In this document: positions 12,501 through 25,804 of the stretch, piece by piece
How positions within the stretch are numbered: position 1 is the first letter of the stretch
Layout: each line of letters opens with the position of its first letter
From: Clusia tigrina
Taxonomy: Eukaryota > Arthropoda > Insecta > Diptera > Clusiidae
Reading direction: 5' to 3'
DNA length: 64,000 nucleotides
Assembly: GCA_920105625.2 (NCBI GenBank)
Contig: OV050030.1
Span: forward strand, 423,331,240-423,395,239
Notes under the pieces: generated by a model
What the model saw: the letters and a program-made list of their open reading frames with translations, nothing else
What the model was told of the DNA's origin: nothing
Databases searched by the model: none
Position numbers and translations under genes: made by a program

Positions 12501-15500
12501 CCGTATCATAATAGAATTAGAGAGGTGGTTTAAACTCAGAAGGCGAATACGAATCAATGTGAGCTGCATGGGCATGTCTAAGATCGCTCTTTTTTCGTCC
12601 CTAGGTTACTTCTATCAACAGCTCATTTTGCTGTCAAGGATTTCTCAGAGGTGATCTAAATGACAGCTGTTTAACTCTCCCTTTCTCTCTAAAAAGTATT
12701 GGTTGTTTTTTTAAAGGTCAAGGATTTCTCAGAGGTGATCTAAATGACAGCTGTTTAACTCTCCCTTTCTCTCTTAAAAGTATTTGTTGTTTTTTTAAAG
12801 GACCATCATAGTAGCTTCTCTCTCTTTTCAGTGCAAATTATGCTGCGACTAAGTAGAGAGAGAGAGTTCATATCTGAAATTTGAGCACTTATTTTGTTTC
12901 GTTTGATGTATTGGAATTATTTTTCGTCCTCCTTCTCAGTGGCCTCCATCCAACTCAAATTGACACTACTTTTGTCAAAGGTATTGAGTGATTCTTTGTA
13001 CGGGGACACCACCTCTATTAGTTCGACCTGTTCCTCAGTACTTACCAATATAGTTAAAACATCTCCTGGTGTTTTGCCTTCGACATTTATGCCGTTCACT
13101 TCGATCACCTCATCGCCCACGTGTATCAAACCAGAACGATCGGCGGCACCTCCGTGCATGATGCGTGCTATGATGATTTTACCAGTCTCCTCGTCCGTTT
13201 TGATGGTGGCACCCTGCAAGTATGTCCAGCACAATGTTTATAAATGCTATTTGCAGAGTTTCAGTAATGCATAAAGACAGCTAAAAGGGTATACGAGTAC
13301 ATTTTGAGTTGTGACAGTTGTAACAAATTACTGCATATATCATTGAATTGTACATACAAAGAGTACAACAGTTAAAGATAGTAAAGAGTGTTTGTACAGA
13401 TGATTTGTGATATGTTGGTATGATGTTCAGGTAACTGTGTGGTGTTCAAAACTAAATGTTTCTATGCTGTTTGCGATTTCTATGCTAGTTAACTGATTCT
13501 CGATATTTACAAAGGTATATACAAAAAATGCCTATCTACTTTTCCAAATATTTCCATAAAATTGCAAAAACAAAACAGCTGGATATATAAGAGTTTTACA
13601 CTAGTCTCTACCTTGCCATATATGGTGTCATTTTCTTCAAGTCATTTCATCCAGCTATAATTTGACACAAATATTAGGACAAGATATGGCTAAAAGTATG
13701 CTTCTAAAATAACAAAATTTCATAGAGCAGCTGTCATATTTCAGCGTGTAAAAATTCACATTTTTTGGCATACTTTTGAGCTGCGTAGAAAAACTCTGGA
13801 TAACAAAAACTAATTCTTCAAGAAAACTATGTGGAGGAAATTTGTAATGGACTTAAATTCATAAATTTTAGAAATTTGTAAAATTTCACTATTATAGAAA
13901 CACTCCCATTTTTGCCCACTTTTCTTCTATTTTTTTTGTATATACGAGTATATTCATTCTTTCTGCGTCTTATGAATGGCTAACATAATCCCTAATATGA
14001 CAACGCATATTGCTGGATTCCAGTTCTAAACCAAACAATTGCCTACAACACACCTAATAGCTAAGTTCACTGAGGGTGCTCATTATATAATGCATGTCTT
14101 AGACTCCAACTGGAAATTAACTGACGTAAAAACAATAACAAAAAATTGTGTGTATTTTCAAAGAAATGGAAATAGAGTGAAAATATGTAACTGTAAATAT
14201 ACAAAAAAATGTGTATAAATATATTGATAATTTATTTTTTTAAAGTAATTATGATTAGATATGTGGTATGTATGTATTTTTATACGTGTATCTATAAAAG
14301 TAGGTATATGTGTATGTAAAAGGTGCAGACAGAATCATCTGGAATTTGATAAGGACATTTACTTACAACAATTGGTTCCGCACTTTGTGCTCCTGACTGT
14401 GATATTTAAAATTGTACGATTTTGAAAATTCGAATTTGCACATGATTACACAAAATTTTATTTTAGTAAATTTCATTAAAATGCATTTAAATGGTGTATG
14501 TATGTATGTAAATGTGTGAAATCGCTGAATATATATAAATATACATATATAGGTACTTGATGATGGAAGAGATTTTTAAATGAACTGAGAGAAGGGTGAC
14601 ATGAAAGATTAGCATGCTATAAAACGAAATGAATGTTCGTAGCGCGCAACACACAATAAGCGCGGATTGACACCGTAGGGTGTAGTTTATGTGTATTGGT
14701 GCAGAAATCTGCTTGAATAGTATTCATGAGTTTTGATGAAGCCTGAAAATGTGCTGCACTGTAATCATAAATTAAGTCGAAATTTATAAGAGTGCAGAGT
14801 ATAGGATAGGTATCACAATGGGCCTGCGCATGGTCTAAGTGTGTCTTCTGGCCGAGTTTGCGTGCCCTTGACAGCTACTTAAATCAACCTACTTAGAGTA
14901 TACCAACTTAGAGTATGGCATATTTTCAGGGTCCATCAAAAAGAGTCAAAAATGCATTCATTACAATTTTCTGATGTGGTGGGCAAGGGTGAAATATTGA
15001 TACCACAAATATGGTAAAAAGTTTAATTACTATAGTTTTTATGGAGTTTTCATAAGCTCCTAAAAATATGCTGAATTTTGTAGGCCACCTTGCACCAACA
15101 CGTCTGTCTAATTGGTATGTAATTGGTAGTATGGTATACTTTCAGGCTCTAAAATAAAAACATGAAATTTTCATACATTTATTCACTGCCTATTACAAAT
15201 CTGTAGTGAAGTATACTCATAAGTATTTCGTAATGCTGCTTGAGGCCCCTAAAAATATGCTGAACTTTTCAAATTACAATTAGAAATATTGACAATATTT
15301 CTATAACAAATTTTTGGATTGATTGTCTCAGTCAAGAAAGGGATACCTCTTAGAAGTAGACGGTACTCTGTTTTATGTGTGATGATAAGAGCATGTTCAC
15401 ATATAATAAGCCTACTTTTAGGGTGCACCGCTTTTATCTCTGAGACGATACGAATATCCCATTTATTTTCTAAAATAGGGACGTACATTTCAATATGCAT

Positions 15501-18500
15501 ATACATGTACATATACATATACATATCCATATACATATGCATATTCATATACATATGCATATTCATATACATATTCATATTCATATACATATTCATACAC
15601 ATATACATATACATATTTCCGAAGTGCACTTCGTATAGAAATTGTAGCGTATTTTTAGGTACTTTAAAACAGTATACGAAATCCTAACTGTAGACCGCTG
15701 GTGCTCATCTTTAAACCACATATGCTAAAATAGTGGACTAGTTTTAGGGTTTTCCCCATTATCATTTGTTACACAGCACGAACGTTCGTTTCATTTAAAG
15801 CATAATAGCAGAAAGGATGATTATAGTAAGTAGTTCTAGAGTTAGAGAGCGGAGGAAAGTGTGCGTGTGTTCTTGCAACTACTGAACATTAAGTTTAGCA
15901 TACTTTTACGCGTATATCGAGGCCAGCCACAATATGCTGCATTTTGCAACTATTTGATGAAAGCATTCAAAACGAGAGACAACTACAAAGTAACCCAAAA
16001 GAAAGCTCATTATGTGAAATTAGCGTAGTTACGAGAGCAAAGAACAAAGGATGTTGACAGGACAAAACAAGAAACGAGGTGAAATTAATTAGGAATACCA
16101 ACCGAAACGCAAAATTACAAAGCAAAGCAAAACAAAAAAACAAGGCAACAAGTAAACAAAGGCAGTGAAACTGCTGATTGCCATGTTGTTGACAATGCAT
16201 TGTTGTAATAGCGAATTACAACAATGCGGACAACAATAACAGGGCACCATAGCTAAGTATAAACTGAAAGGTAGGTAGAAAGATAGATAGATAGGTGCTG
16301 GCGAGTATGAATGGCAACATGAAAGACTGAATGAAAGTGGGTGAGTATGAATGCTGCACGTTGTGAGCATGAGATGCGCACGACAGTTTAGCACCAAATG
16401 ACAATGCGGCGCAGCGGTTGTAAGGCAGCTTACCAATGGCTCATTGCTCTTCACCAGTTGCACAATTTTAATTGTCTCCTCGTCCTCGTCCATTTCGACC
16501 GGTATTTCCGGCAGATGCGGATAGAAATCTTTCTGAGCAATGGCATCGTGTGCATACAACAGGCTCTGCAATTGAATGAATGCATTAAAAATTAGTGTGT
16601 AAATATGTTTCGTCACTATACTTGTAAATGCGGTTCCTGTAGCAAATGAAATGCCTCCTTGCAGTCATCACTCAAATGGCAACGTTGCGATAGTTGCTCC
16701 AAAACTTCATACAGTATCTGAAAGTGTGAATTAAATATATTTGAGAATATAGTCGAAGGCTTATATTGCTAGAACTAGTAAATAGATTTAAATTTGTAAT
16801 CTATTACATTGATTTAAATAAATAATAATAAAAAAAAATATTTGAGAATTATTTATATTAAGGACCATTTTCCTCAATATTTAAAAAAAATTCATTGAAC
16901 CAAATTCATGTGTATCAGGTAATGTAATCAGGTAATGTGAATTATGTGGTGAGTGGATTCATGAGTAGCGAGTGCATTCATGAGGGCCGAGTGCATTCAT
17001 GAGGGCCGAGTGCATTCATAAGGGCCGAGTGCATTCATGAGGGCCGAGTGCATTCATGAGGGCCGAGTGCATTCATGAATATTTATAACAACTAAAACAA
17101 TTTTTTAAAAATTGTTTTGATTTTAACTTTTATTTATTGTGCAAATAAGTTTTCTCTTTCCTGCATATTCACCGGAAAATTAGTAAAAAATCTGATTTAT
17201 ACACAAAATATGACATATTTTTAGGTGCTTTATAATATAAATATAAAAATACTCATGAGTGTATTTATTGCAAACTTTAAACGTTTAGTGAGGCGTATTC
17301 ATGAGCCTCGTTAGTATGTATGTTAGCACCTGAAAATAGGCTGCAATATTTTGATATCATATTACATTAAAATTTTGTGTATAAAATTTATTTGCAATAT
17401 ACAACATACTTATAGGTGCATCAAAAGAGTATCAAAAATGCTCATGATCCTACTCTTCGCACAAGAATTGAGCGATCCCATAAATTGAGATATGGAAATT
17501 GTCAACGAAAGAGTATTCCTTCAACAATTTGCAGCTTTTTATGACTTGTTGAGAGACATTGCTCAGTTGTATGATAATCCATTTAATTTAAAATTTGGTT
17601 GACTTATATTCACCAGCTTATCTGGGTAATTTTATTCACAAAGGTTTCCCACTTAAGGAAGAAAAATATATATCCTACTCAAAAAGATTTTGGACCTGGT
17701 ATGCGAATCTAGTGACTTTGCTCGAAAGGAAGGTATGAGGAGAAGGCTGACACCACTTCCCATTTTATATACGGACCCGAAATGAACTTAGGCAATCATC
17801 TGTTCACTGACTTTTGATTTTCCGGTGCCCTCTAAAGATGTACGGGGAAAGACTCCTCGTATAAAACTAAGCAATGGATTATTTTTAAGTCTGATATCAC
17901 AATAGTTCTCCTTGGGTCCAACAGTGTCGCCACAGGCTGGTGCCGCTTCTATCATAATAGTCGGTAATTGACAGTTTTCAAGAAATCAGCACAATTGTGT
18001 TTCATATTCTTCATAGAAAAATAAAGCAAACAAAAGCTGTTGCCTATTTTTAGGGCTATACTAAAATTGCATGACAATTTGCTTACTTTGAGTCTAGTCT
18101 CTACAAAATACTTCAATGCTATACTCGTATATGCGTAGATTTGTGTAAGATCAGGTAATAATTCAATATTGTTGCCGATAATTTTCCAGGTATCGATATA
18201 GAACGATATCAAGAATATGAAAATGTTTATCAATTATTTGAGGAGGCTCTAAATGTAAAAAAGTTCCCTCAAAATTGTAGTATACATATATTATATATAA
18301 CTAAAGTAATCTGGTGTTATGCAGACCTGTCCGGATGTTGATAGTACTGGCGCCAGACGATCATCCCGTCCCACTTTGGCCACTTTGGTGTGTACATTTA
18401 CCAAGGCATTGAGTTCCTTCGACTCCAGCAACGTTCTGAGAAAATCAATTTCCTGGTCATTCGATAAGTTGTCTGCTTCCTTCAAGGATGAGATGAGTTT

Positions 18501-19999
18501 TGATAGCGCTGCAAAAGTGAACGTAATAAATTTAATGACTTTTTATGTTTTTTAAAATACGATTTCGTACGCAGCTTAATAATGCAATTAAAACTGTGTC
18601 ATGATTTAATTCAAGCAGTGCCATGATTTAATTAAAACCGTGCCATGTGCAATTGGCAAAATTGTCAGTTGTGCGGTTTACGTTTCGTTACGAACATTTT
18701 CCGTTTAATTTAATTACACTTTGCAATTGTGTCCTTGACATTTGTCACGTTTTGCTTTATTGTTTCGTTGCATTTCGTTTATAAGCACCCAATTGTTTTA
18801 TAATCAATGCCAGTGACATTTTAATTTATTATGAGTTGACTGCATGATTCAGCAAACATGTTTGTTGAACATGACAAATCGTTTGAGGAGACCGAAATAG
18901 AATGCAGTCGTCAGACAAGGTACTTTCTTGGCGCTGCTATAAGTGTCGGGCATTTGGGGAATCATAAAATTCATTCTGGTGATAGACGAGAAATTTCGAA
19001 ATGTTATACATATATCTGAAGATCATATGCAAAAGTTACACAGCCACAAGTAGAATTCAAATTCGAGCTTATATGTGGCTAAAATTGAAAGTCATCCTAA
19101 AAGTATGCAAACGCTTTATAAAAATATGATGATATTGCCAACACAGATTCAGATTACTGTGAGGAGTGTATTAACGAAAAAACTGAACTGAACTTTAGAA
19201 CTCAGTTTCATTCTTTTTTCCTTGGATTCCTAGAAGAAGAAGTATAATATTTAGTATTATCAAGTCCCTTAGAATAGCTCCCATTTTCCTATATTGTAGG
19301 GGTCCCTTCTTATTCATTTAGGATCACAGAAGAAGAAGTATAATATTTAATATTATCAGCTCCCTTAGAATAGATCCCATTTTCCTCTATTATAGGAGTC
19401 CATTCTTATTCCTTTCGGATCACAGAAGAAGAAGTATAATATTTAATATTATGAGGTCTCTTAGAATAGCTCCCGTTTTCCTTTATTGGGGTAGTCCATT
19501 CTTATTCCTTTTAGATCACAGAAGAAGAAGTATAATATTTAGTATTATCAGGTCCCTTAGAATAGGTCCCATTTTCCTCTATTGTAGGGGTCCCTTTTTA
19601 TTCCTTAAGGATCACAGATGAAGAAGTATGATATTTAATATTATCAGCTCCCTTAGAATAGGTCCCATTTTCACCTATTGCAGGGGTGCAATTTAAACAT
19701 CTTCTCAAATATGTGACAACTAATTTTGTGTAGTCAAATTTCGTGTTTGTCACTTTCAAGTTTGTCATTCTTGCTGACATGCAATAATGGCTCTTTTAAA
19801 ATTTATGCAAATTGCCAGCAAGTTTTCCCCAACAGTATTTACTGTCAAGGACACACAAAAAATAAATTGCTGAGCCTTCCCTGGCAATCAAATGTAATTA
19901 AATCAATTGCTTTGTCATTATTTTGCTTTAGAATAAATTTGCCATGCAAAACTTACCCGGATCCCAATTCGTGTCTGTCGCCATAACTTCAGCTGTCAT
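8024..19999 (-). CDS. metro: MAGUK scaffold L27-L27-PDZ-SH3-GUK (metro / MPP7-like), ten exons
   Basis: Membrane-associated scaffold. In flies the metro protein works with Dlg and Lin-7 at the neuromuscular junction (established knowledge). Exons (minus strand): 19999-19957, 18508-18327, 16717-16622, 16565-16434, 13213-13046, 12436-12254, 12188-12050, 9097-8804, 8736-8393, 8200-8024. All introns are GT-AG and all phases agree; 1758 nt = 585 aa, near MPP7's 576. Domains: two L27 (about 15-60 and 75-125), PDZ (about 139-222; carboxylate loop EPLGATIK, then [15 protein letters not shown]), SH3 (about 232-300; AHFDYSP, WWQAR), Ser/Lys-rich hook, GUK (about 379-585). The GUK P-loop reads [10 protein letters not shown], lacking the kinase Lys, so it is expected to bind rather than phosphorylate. 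Start: ATG 19999 follows an in-frame stop; ATG 19984 is five codons later. Paralogue choice (metro, not varicose or stardust) rests on the PDZ and L27 wording. Confidence 0.92.
9457..9521. repeat. (TA)n microsatellite in metro intron 7
   Basis: Roughly 65 bp of almost pure TA, with shorter TA tracts just after it. It gives a meaningless Tyr/Ile open frame. Confidence 0.97.
9690..11230. repeat. AT-rich satellite with higher-order period of about 330 bp in metro intron 7
   Basis: About 1.5 kb made almost only of A and T. A subunit of roughly 80 bp recurs (core ACTAATTTTATATAAAATAA) with variants containing TTAGGCGATTTTTTAA, TTGGGGAA or TTATAATGCTATTTTATAAA. The last variant recurs near 10017, 10341 and 10671, giving a composite period of about 324-330 bp. 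The array decays towards both ends. Confidence 0.8.
12633..12800. repeat. 84-bp tandem duplication in metro intron 5
   Basis: Two nearly identical copies (12633-12716 and 12717-12800), each starting GTCAAGGATTTCTCAGAGG and ending in a T-run and AAAGG. Few differences, so recent. Confidence 0.92.
12917..13045 (-). other. Candidate alternative C-terminus of metro by read-through of exon 5 donor
   Basis: If the GTAAGT donor after exon 5 is not used, the frame stays open for 42 more codons and ends at TAA (12919-12917). The added residues begin [15 protein letters not shown], which lines up with the last PDZ beta strand encoded by exon 6 ([14 protein letters not shown]), followed by a hydrophilic tail ending EKEDEK. 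The product would be about 249 aa: L27-L27-PDZ without SH3-GUK. Inference; a chance open intron start is the alternative. Confidence 0.4.
14367..14396 (-). other. Candidate 30-nt cassette microexon of metro
   Basis: Within intron 4, a 30-nt stretch preceded by CACAG and followed by a perfect GTAAGT donor on the minus strand. It is in phase 0 on both sides and would insert [10 protein letters not shown] between NEPL and GATIK, right at the PDZ carboxylate-binding loop. Inclusion would keep the frame. Transcript support is unknown. Confidence 0.4.
14813..14880 (+). repeat. Dispersed repeat, non-LTR 3'-tail type
   Basis: The phrase GTGTCTTCTGGCCGAGTTTG and the following CGTGCCCTTGACAGCTACTT recur with few changes at about 30443-30484. 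Both look like 3'-terminal remnants of a Jockey/I-type retroposon (inference from the tail-like wording and dispersed copies). Confidence 0.5.
15481..15618. repeat. CATATA/CATATT microsatellite in metro intron 4
   Basis: Hexanucleotide-like array of ACATATACAT, GCATATTCAT and TTCATATACA variants. Both strands are open in some frames (Met/Tyr or Ile/Tyr runs); these are not genes. Confidence 0.95.
16965..17078. repeat. 19-bp minisatellite in metro intron 2
   Basis: About six tandem copies of GAGTGCATTCATGAGGGCC, one with a single G to A change, preceded by a diverged copy. Confidence 0.95.
19230..19695. repeat. 96-bp tandem repeat in metro intron 1
   Basis: About five copies with exact 96-bp spacing of AGTATAATATTTA (19241, 19337, 19433, 19529, 19625). 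Each unit also carries CCCTTAGAATAG and a TATTGTAGGGGTCC-like block. Confidence 0.95.
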
Positions 20000-21399
20000 T
20001 CTCTTAAATCAAAGGCAGGATATGTTGAACAATAGTAACAAAAGGACACGAAAGCTATGAATAAATAAGAATATCATTAAGTAGGGAAATACACGCAAGC
20101 AAAAATGTTTACAAAGTGGGGAAATGTTTTCTCTTTCTTGTTTTAACACAAAATAAAAGGCGAGTATGTGGAAATGTATTTATTTTCACAACCTAAACGA
20201 ATGTCCACGCTCGCACACACCTCCACGCACTCGCTCATGTGTTGGTGGGTGTGTAGGCGTAAATCTGACCCATGCACTTTCTATTTAAAACGAAACCTCA
20301 CCCAAAAATTAACACATTAGGGAGGCTAAAAATACTCCTCACCTCCTTTCTACAACACAATGTATCCAAGTATGTATAATTATGTATTTCTTTAGGAGCA
20401 AAAGGACGCACGCAAAGTGCCTCGAAATACCCCAAAAAACAAGTCAAAATGCTGTACACTTTGTACCCTTCCTTCGGGTATGAGTATTTTTAAAAAATTG
20501 TGTGTTGCATTCGCAGACACGCCGCTTTTAGTATAATTAAACGCATTTAATTTCAGCACCGAGCCCCATGTCACTGGTGGCGTCTATTGTTCTGGCTGAG
20601 TGTGCTTGCGGCGACAGCTCGGCGGGCGTACGACTGGGTGCTGTGTCGCTTAAGTGGTGCTAATGCGGCAAGCAGCATCCTAGAAAGCTCGCAAGCAAAC
20701 AAATAAAGTTGCCGCCAGTGCATTCTTGCACAGATTTACAGATTTTACGCAAATAACAACGCAATCGGTGACATGTTTTTGGCTGCAGTCAGACGACAAT
20801 ACGCGCCAGTACACTGAGAAAAATATACATATCAATGGAGAATTTTTCCAAATATTTAAAAGCCAGCATGGCTTGTAAAAAATATAAATAAATAATAAAA
20901 AGTTTTCGGAAATTTTTGTTTTTAGTATTTTTTTTTGCTTGCTTATTTATTTATAAATATTTACCCAAACTTATGTATACAAACGAGTGAAATGTTTTTA
21001 TGATTTGCATATTGTATGTTCCGAGTTTTGAAGTGAACAATAAAGATTTGTATAAACAATAAACTGCGTTTTTTTCAATGTTCTTTTGTTCCACTTCAGT
21101 GCTCGAAAAATGTTTCAATTGGTTGTATAAAGTCTCGACTGCTTCTGCTACCTCCACATTTCTAACGAATCTTAATTGTAAATACAGGAATAGAATGATG
21201 TATGATGCTGAAGAAATGTCGAAGAAGGCAGTGTTCAAGTAGGGAAAGTGTAAAAAATGTGAACAGATCTGTCGAGGGGCAACAAACTATCAATTTGTAA
21301 AGTGAAAAACGTGTCTGATGAAATGGGGTCCTGCGATTATAGATTTCAATGCATATTTATTGACTTCAGAGCATAACTTGGAAGATAATTTGAAACACT

Positions 21400-21765
21400 A
21401 CTGCTCCTTGAACAAATTTTCATGAACTAGCAAAGTTGCAGGGAAGGGAAATACATACACGAGTTGAAACAGGAGACTGGAATTATCAATTTTGGGAATA
21501 ATTGGAAAGACTTCTCCTTGAAAAAAATTTCAAGAGCTTGCAAACTTGTGGGGGACGAGAATACACACATGGGTTGATAGAGGATACTCGAATTATCAAT
21601 TTTGGGAATAATTGGAAAGACTTCTCCTTGAAAAAAATTTCAAGAGCTTGCAAACTTGTAGGGGAGGAGAATACACACATGGGTTGATGGAGGATACTCG
21701 AATTATCAATTTTGGGAATAATTGGAAAGACTTCTCCTTGAAAAAAATTTCATGAGATACCAAGG
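21400..21765. repeat. 110-bp tandem repeat
   Basis: About three units; GAATTATCAATTTTGGGAAT starts at 21480, 21590 and 21700. The second and third units are almost identical and the outer ones diverge. Confidence 0.93.
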
Positions 21766-22055
21766 GAATACAAACATGAGTTGAAGGACGGGATTCAAGT
21801 TATCAAATTCTTTCTGTATTGGGATTTTTCTCATAGAAAAATGACTTACTTGTGACTTACGGACTGATTCTCTGTCCCTCTTTACATATTCTCTATATTC
21901 TATCTCACGGGCGACCTGGCCAGTCTAAAATATACGAGTAGCTAGGTCCAGGGATCTTATAAACAGGGACAGTAGAGACACCAGTCGATTCACGGTGGCC
22001 TTTACAGGTCAATGGCTAGTAGGTACTCAAGCGGAGAAACTGTTTCAATACCCAT

Positions 22056-22238
22056 TGTAGAAGTTATAAAGACTCGGACGAGAGGGAAACAATAATTCAC
22101 TTTCTTTGCAAATGCCCAGCTCGGGCGGTCGTTAGAAGTAGATCCCTAGGAAACTACTTTCTGGTGGGACTATCCGACCTCTCGACTGTAAAACCGAAGG
22201 ACCTTTTAAAAAACCTGAATTGCACAAAGTGGATCTAG
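22056..22238 (+). pseudogene. 3'-terminal coding remnant of a non-LTR retrotransposon
   Basis: A 61-codon stretch ending in TAG reads CRSYKDSDERETIIHFLCKC followed by PARA and, later, LSDLSTVKPKDLLKNLNCTKWI. The Cys..His..Cys..Cys pattern after a short acidic stretch and the LL..LN.TKW ending are typical of the region after RNase H in Jockey/I-type elements (family knowledge). Upstream sequence carries related wording but is out of frame. Decayed, 5'-truncated. Confidence 0.65.
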
Positions 22239-25200
22239 GTAACAACCCATCTTTTTCCAGAGTTTAGGAGGTATAGTGGTTCGTGCGAGGATGCCGTGGT
22301 TTAGCCACCTGAAGAAACGAACGAACGATCTCTTCTCTTGCCTCTATCATCAGACTTATAGATCAGATAGTCTCAGGTCAAGAGTGTCGATCAATAAAGC
22401 TTTTGCAGAGATCCTTTATATAGACTAGCAGTTTATTTGAGATTAATTTGGCACAAATTGCTGGAAATATGAAAACAGAAGAATATACTGACGCTAATGG
22501 GGTAATTTATACGTTGAGGAGAGGTCATCTCCAACCCTAGAAATATAGAATCTAGGGCTGGATATGACCTTATCACAAGTCGCTTCCAAACTAATACACG
22601 CAAATTTAATGTAATCGCAGACTATGCCCTTTTCAATGACACCTCTTACCCATTTCATTAGAAACTTTTTTCTTGGTCAATTGAAACCTTTAAAACGGAA
22701 GATTTGTAGTATGAGTGATTCTTTGAACTCGTTGCTTTACCTTCTATGGTTTAGTCATTAAGTCATTATGTAACATCTCCCAATAGCGTGGGGTGCACTC
22801 CGATTACTGCCACTCAGGACTGATGCTTGTAAATCCATCAGAGGAATATTAAGTAAGATTGCATGCGATTAAATTGTTTGCCAAATTTGTTTATTGCCAT
22901 TACATAAACCAGCCGCCCGCTCACCATCAGCAATTTTAGTGGGCCCAATGTGGCTTTAGGCTCGTAATTCCCATCACTGTGCTAGTAATAATGGCATGCA
23001 TATCGATGACACTGCATGTGGAATGGCTGAGAGAGCAACGCCTACGAAACTAAACTTTCCACCAATGCTGCTGTTATTCATTTGCCAAATTGGCAATAAA
23101 ACTGTTCTATTTCATTTATTTGCTTAATTATATTTTTGAATTATGATAGTTGAGGCGCACACATTTGTGGTGCATATGATTACGAAATAAATTTTGTGAA
23201 ATATTCGAAAAGTAATCAAATGTGGTAACAAAATGTGGCAGAAGAACACGTGTTTTTGAAGCGACTGTAAAAGGATGAATATCCTTTGGGAATAAAAATA
23301 AATTCTAAGCTTGGAAAATATAAAAAATTGATGAAAAGCAACTCAAACGATCGTTAATAATTAATCTGCACCCTAAAAGTATGCTTTAAATTTTACTAGA
23401 TGTAATTAAAATGTTTGAGTTTGAATCTTATCCTCTTCACTTCAAAGAAGAATGCTTTTAAGATGTTCCATTATAACCTGTTAAACGCTACGTAAACTCG
23501 TTTCATGCTGCAGCATAATGGCAAAAATCTCACTTCGCATTTTCTGAAATTTTTGTAATTTTACTGAAACTCAATAAATGTCTGCACTGCTCCCCCCACG
23601 CTGTTAGTCTTTCAAAATCCAATTTGAGATAAAAAATTGCCACAAATTGAGTTAGCTCTCAAATGTCAAATGAACATAAAAGTAGCGACTAACAAAAACG
23701 TGGAAAAGGACACAAGGATAAGTGTAATATAAAAGAAAAAAAAATTGTGCAACACAAAAAGTTCCACTTTCTTAACTCAAAGTAAGTTGGTTTATTCAGG
23801 GCGGCTCCTTTCCTTCGTTAACTTACCAAGGGCATGAATGGAACGTACCTGATAATATTCTTACTTTATTTGTGCCCTTCCTCACAAATTACTTGGAGAA
23901 GTGCGTTAATGATATTTTACAAAATGTGGCAAACAAAGGAGAAGTGCTAAAAGTAAACATTCAACCCCTCAGAGGAAATATGCACGACCTGTCTGAAGAA
24001 GCTTCCGGTGCCTCACTTAAACCACTTTGTAGCAAATGTGGAGGACTTTTTTTATGTTACTTAAAAACACCACTAAAATTTAAATTTTGTCATACTGCTT
24101 TCTTCAGCTTCCTCTGCCCGTTCAGGCGGCCGCCGTGCAATGACCTTTGTTGGCACATTTTCATATGCGAGTTGTGTAAATGTGGCCTACCACACCGCAA
24201 GTTGTGGCAAGAAAATCCAATTAAAAACCCGTGCAATGTGCGTCAAGTGGGAAAATAGCTGCACGGTCGACTCTGGTTTGCGTGCACGGAGGCGAAGTCA
24301 ACGTACGAGTATTTGTGTGGTGGATGGAGCTGCAACTCCACTTAATATTTAGTTTGTCACGATATCCGAAAGCATTCACCTTTGAAGGTCTTCCGGTCAA
24401 GTTTCGGTAGTTCAGGTATTCGTGCGTCTTCATGCTATTCATGCAACGGAATGAATGAAATGTGCAGAATGAAAAGATTGAGAAAATTTTACAGAATTAA
24501 TAGAAAAAGTTGTTGGAATTGTGAATTGTTGTAAGGTCGTCATAAGCCTTCGTGGGCCTTCAGCTTCTTGTGAGTTCTTAATCAAGGTAAGGAGGTGGCT
24601 TACTCGTATATGCGCGATATAAGGGCAAAATAAGTACACAAAAACAATTTCTGAGTGCATTAAAGTGCTGTTGATGTGAAGTCTGCATTCTACTGGGGTT
24701 GATTTGAAATTTATAGAACTATAACGCTGAAGATCTAGTAAGCGTATGGGATCTGGCTCCGCCTTCTTCTCTATTTTGAACCGTCGGTGATATACAAGTC
24801 TGGCATGGACTATTGAAAATCAACTTTTGCACCTCTATATATGGTCATTAAAACCAGCAAACTAATCATTTTTGACTAGTAGACTTTATTTTTCAAAGAA
24901 GAGTTGCAGAGATTATAAATCCTGGGGCGACTTATCGCGTGAAACTACGCAAGATGGTAAACATCTGAAATAGACGTGTCTTAAGTATCCTTCACAAAAA
25001 TTTAAACAGGAACATGTGTCTTTAGTTGACTTCATTTTTCGAAGAAGAGTGGCAGAGATTCGAAATTAGGTTAATCTGGCTGGCATAAAGCCACGCAAAG
25101 ACCGACTGGTCCCTAGCGTAATAAATCCTTGATAAAATATTAGGTGACTTATCCGGGAACGTAAGCAAGATGGTAAACATCTTTGAGGAAGTGTTTTTAG

Positions 25201-25804
25201 TATCCTGTGCAAAAATTGAGGCAGGAAAAAGTGTGTTTAGTATCCTGTACAAAAATTTAGATAAGCGAAAAGCTGCGGTCGGCTTTTGCTGACATAAACA
25301 GCATCAAAAACAGAATCGTTTGACTATTTCAAACTTCAGACATTCATCTAAGTGATTATCTGTGATGTTTCCAAATCCGTAGATGAAACTTGGATCCACC
25401 AATATATACCAGAATTAATAAAAGAATAATGGAAATGTGGAATTCTCCTAGCGAAAGTTAACTTAAGAAGTATAAATAGTTGGAAAAATCATTGTCACCA
25501 TTTCCTGGAGTCACCATTGGTCATAATAATTAGATGGTGCATGTATAGAATTTATGGAAAAGGTCCCAGCCACCTATAATGCTGGTCGATTCCAAGCTAA
25601 ATGGATGAACAGATACTCTCTTTTGGCTAAGAAATAAGGTGTTGTTCTACTACGAAAATGTACCTCCTGACCCGACTGGAATTTCTGTGTTTAATTTGTA
25701 TTGATCTTCTTTAAGTACTGCGCCACCATCCACGGAGTATGGGTATTGTCGAGTTATCCCCCTGCTACTCTTATATATTTTGACACATTTAGTGATGATA
25801 TGGT

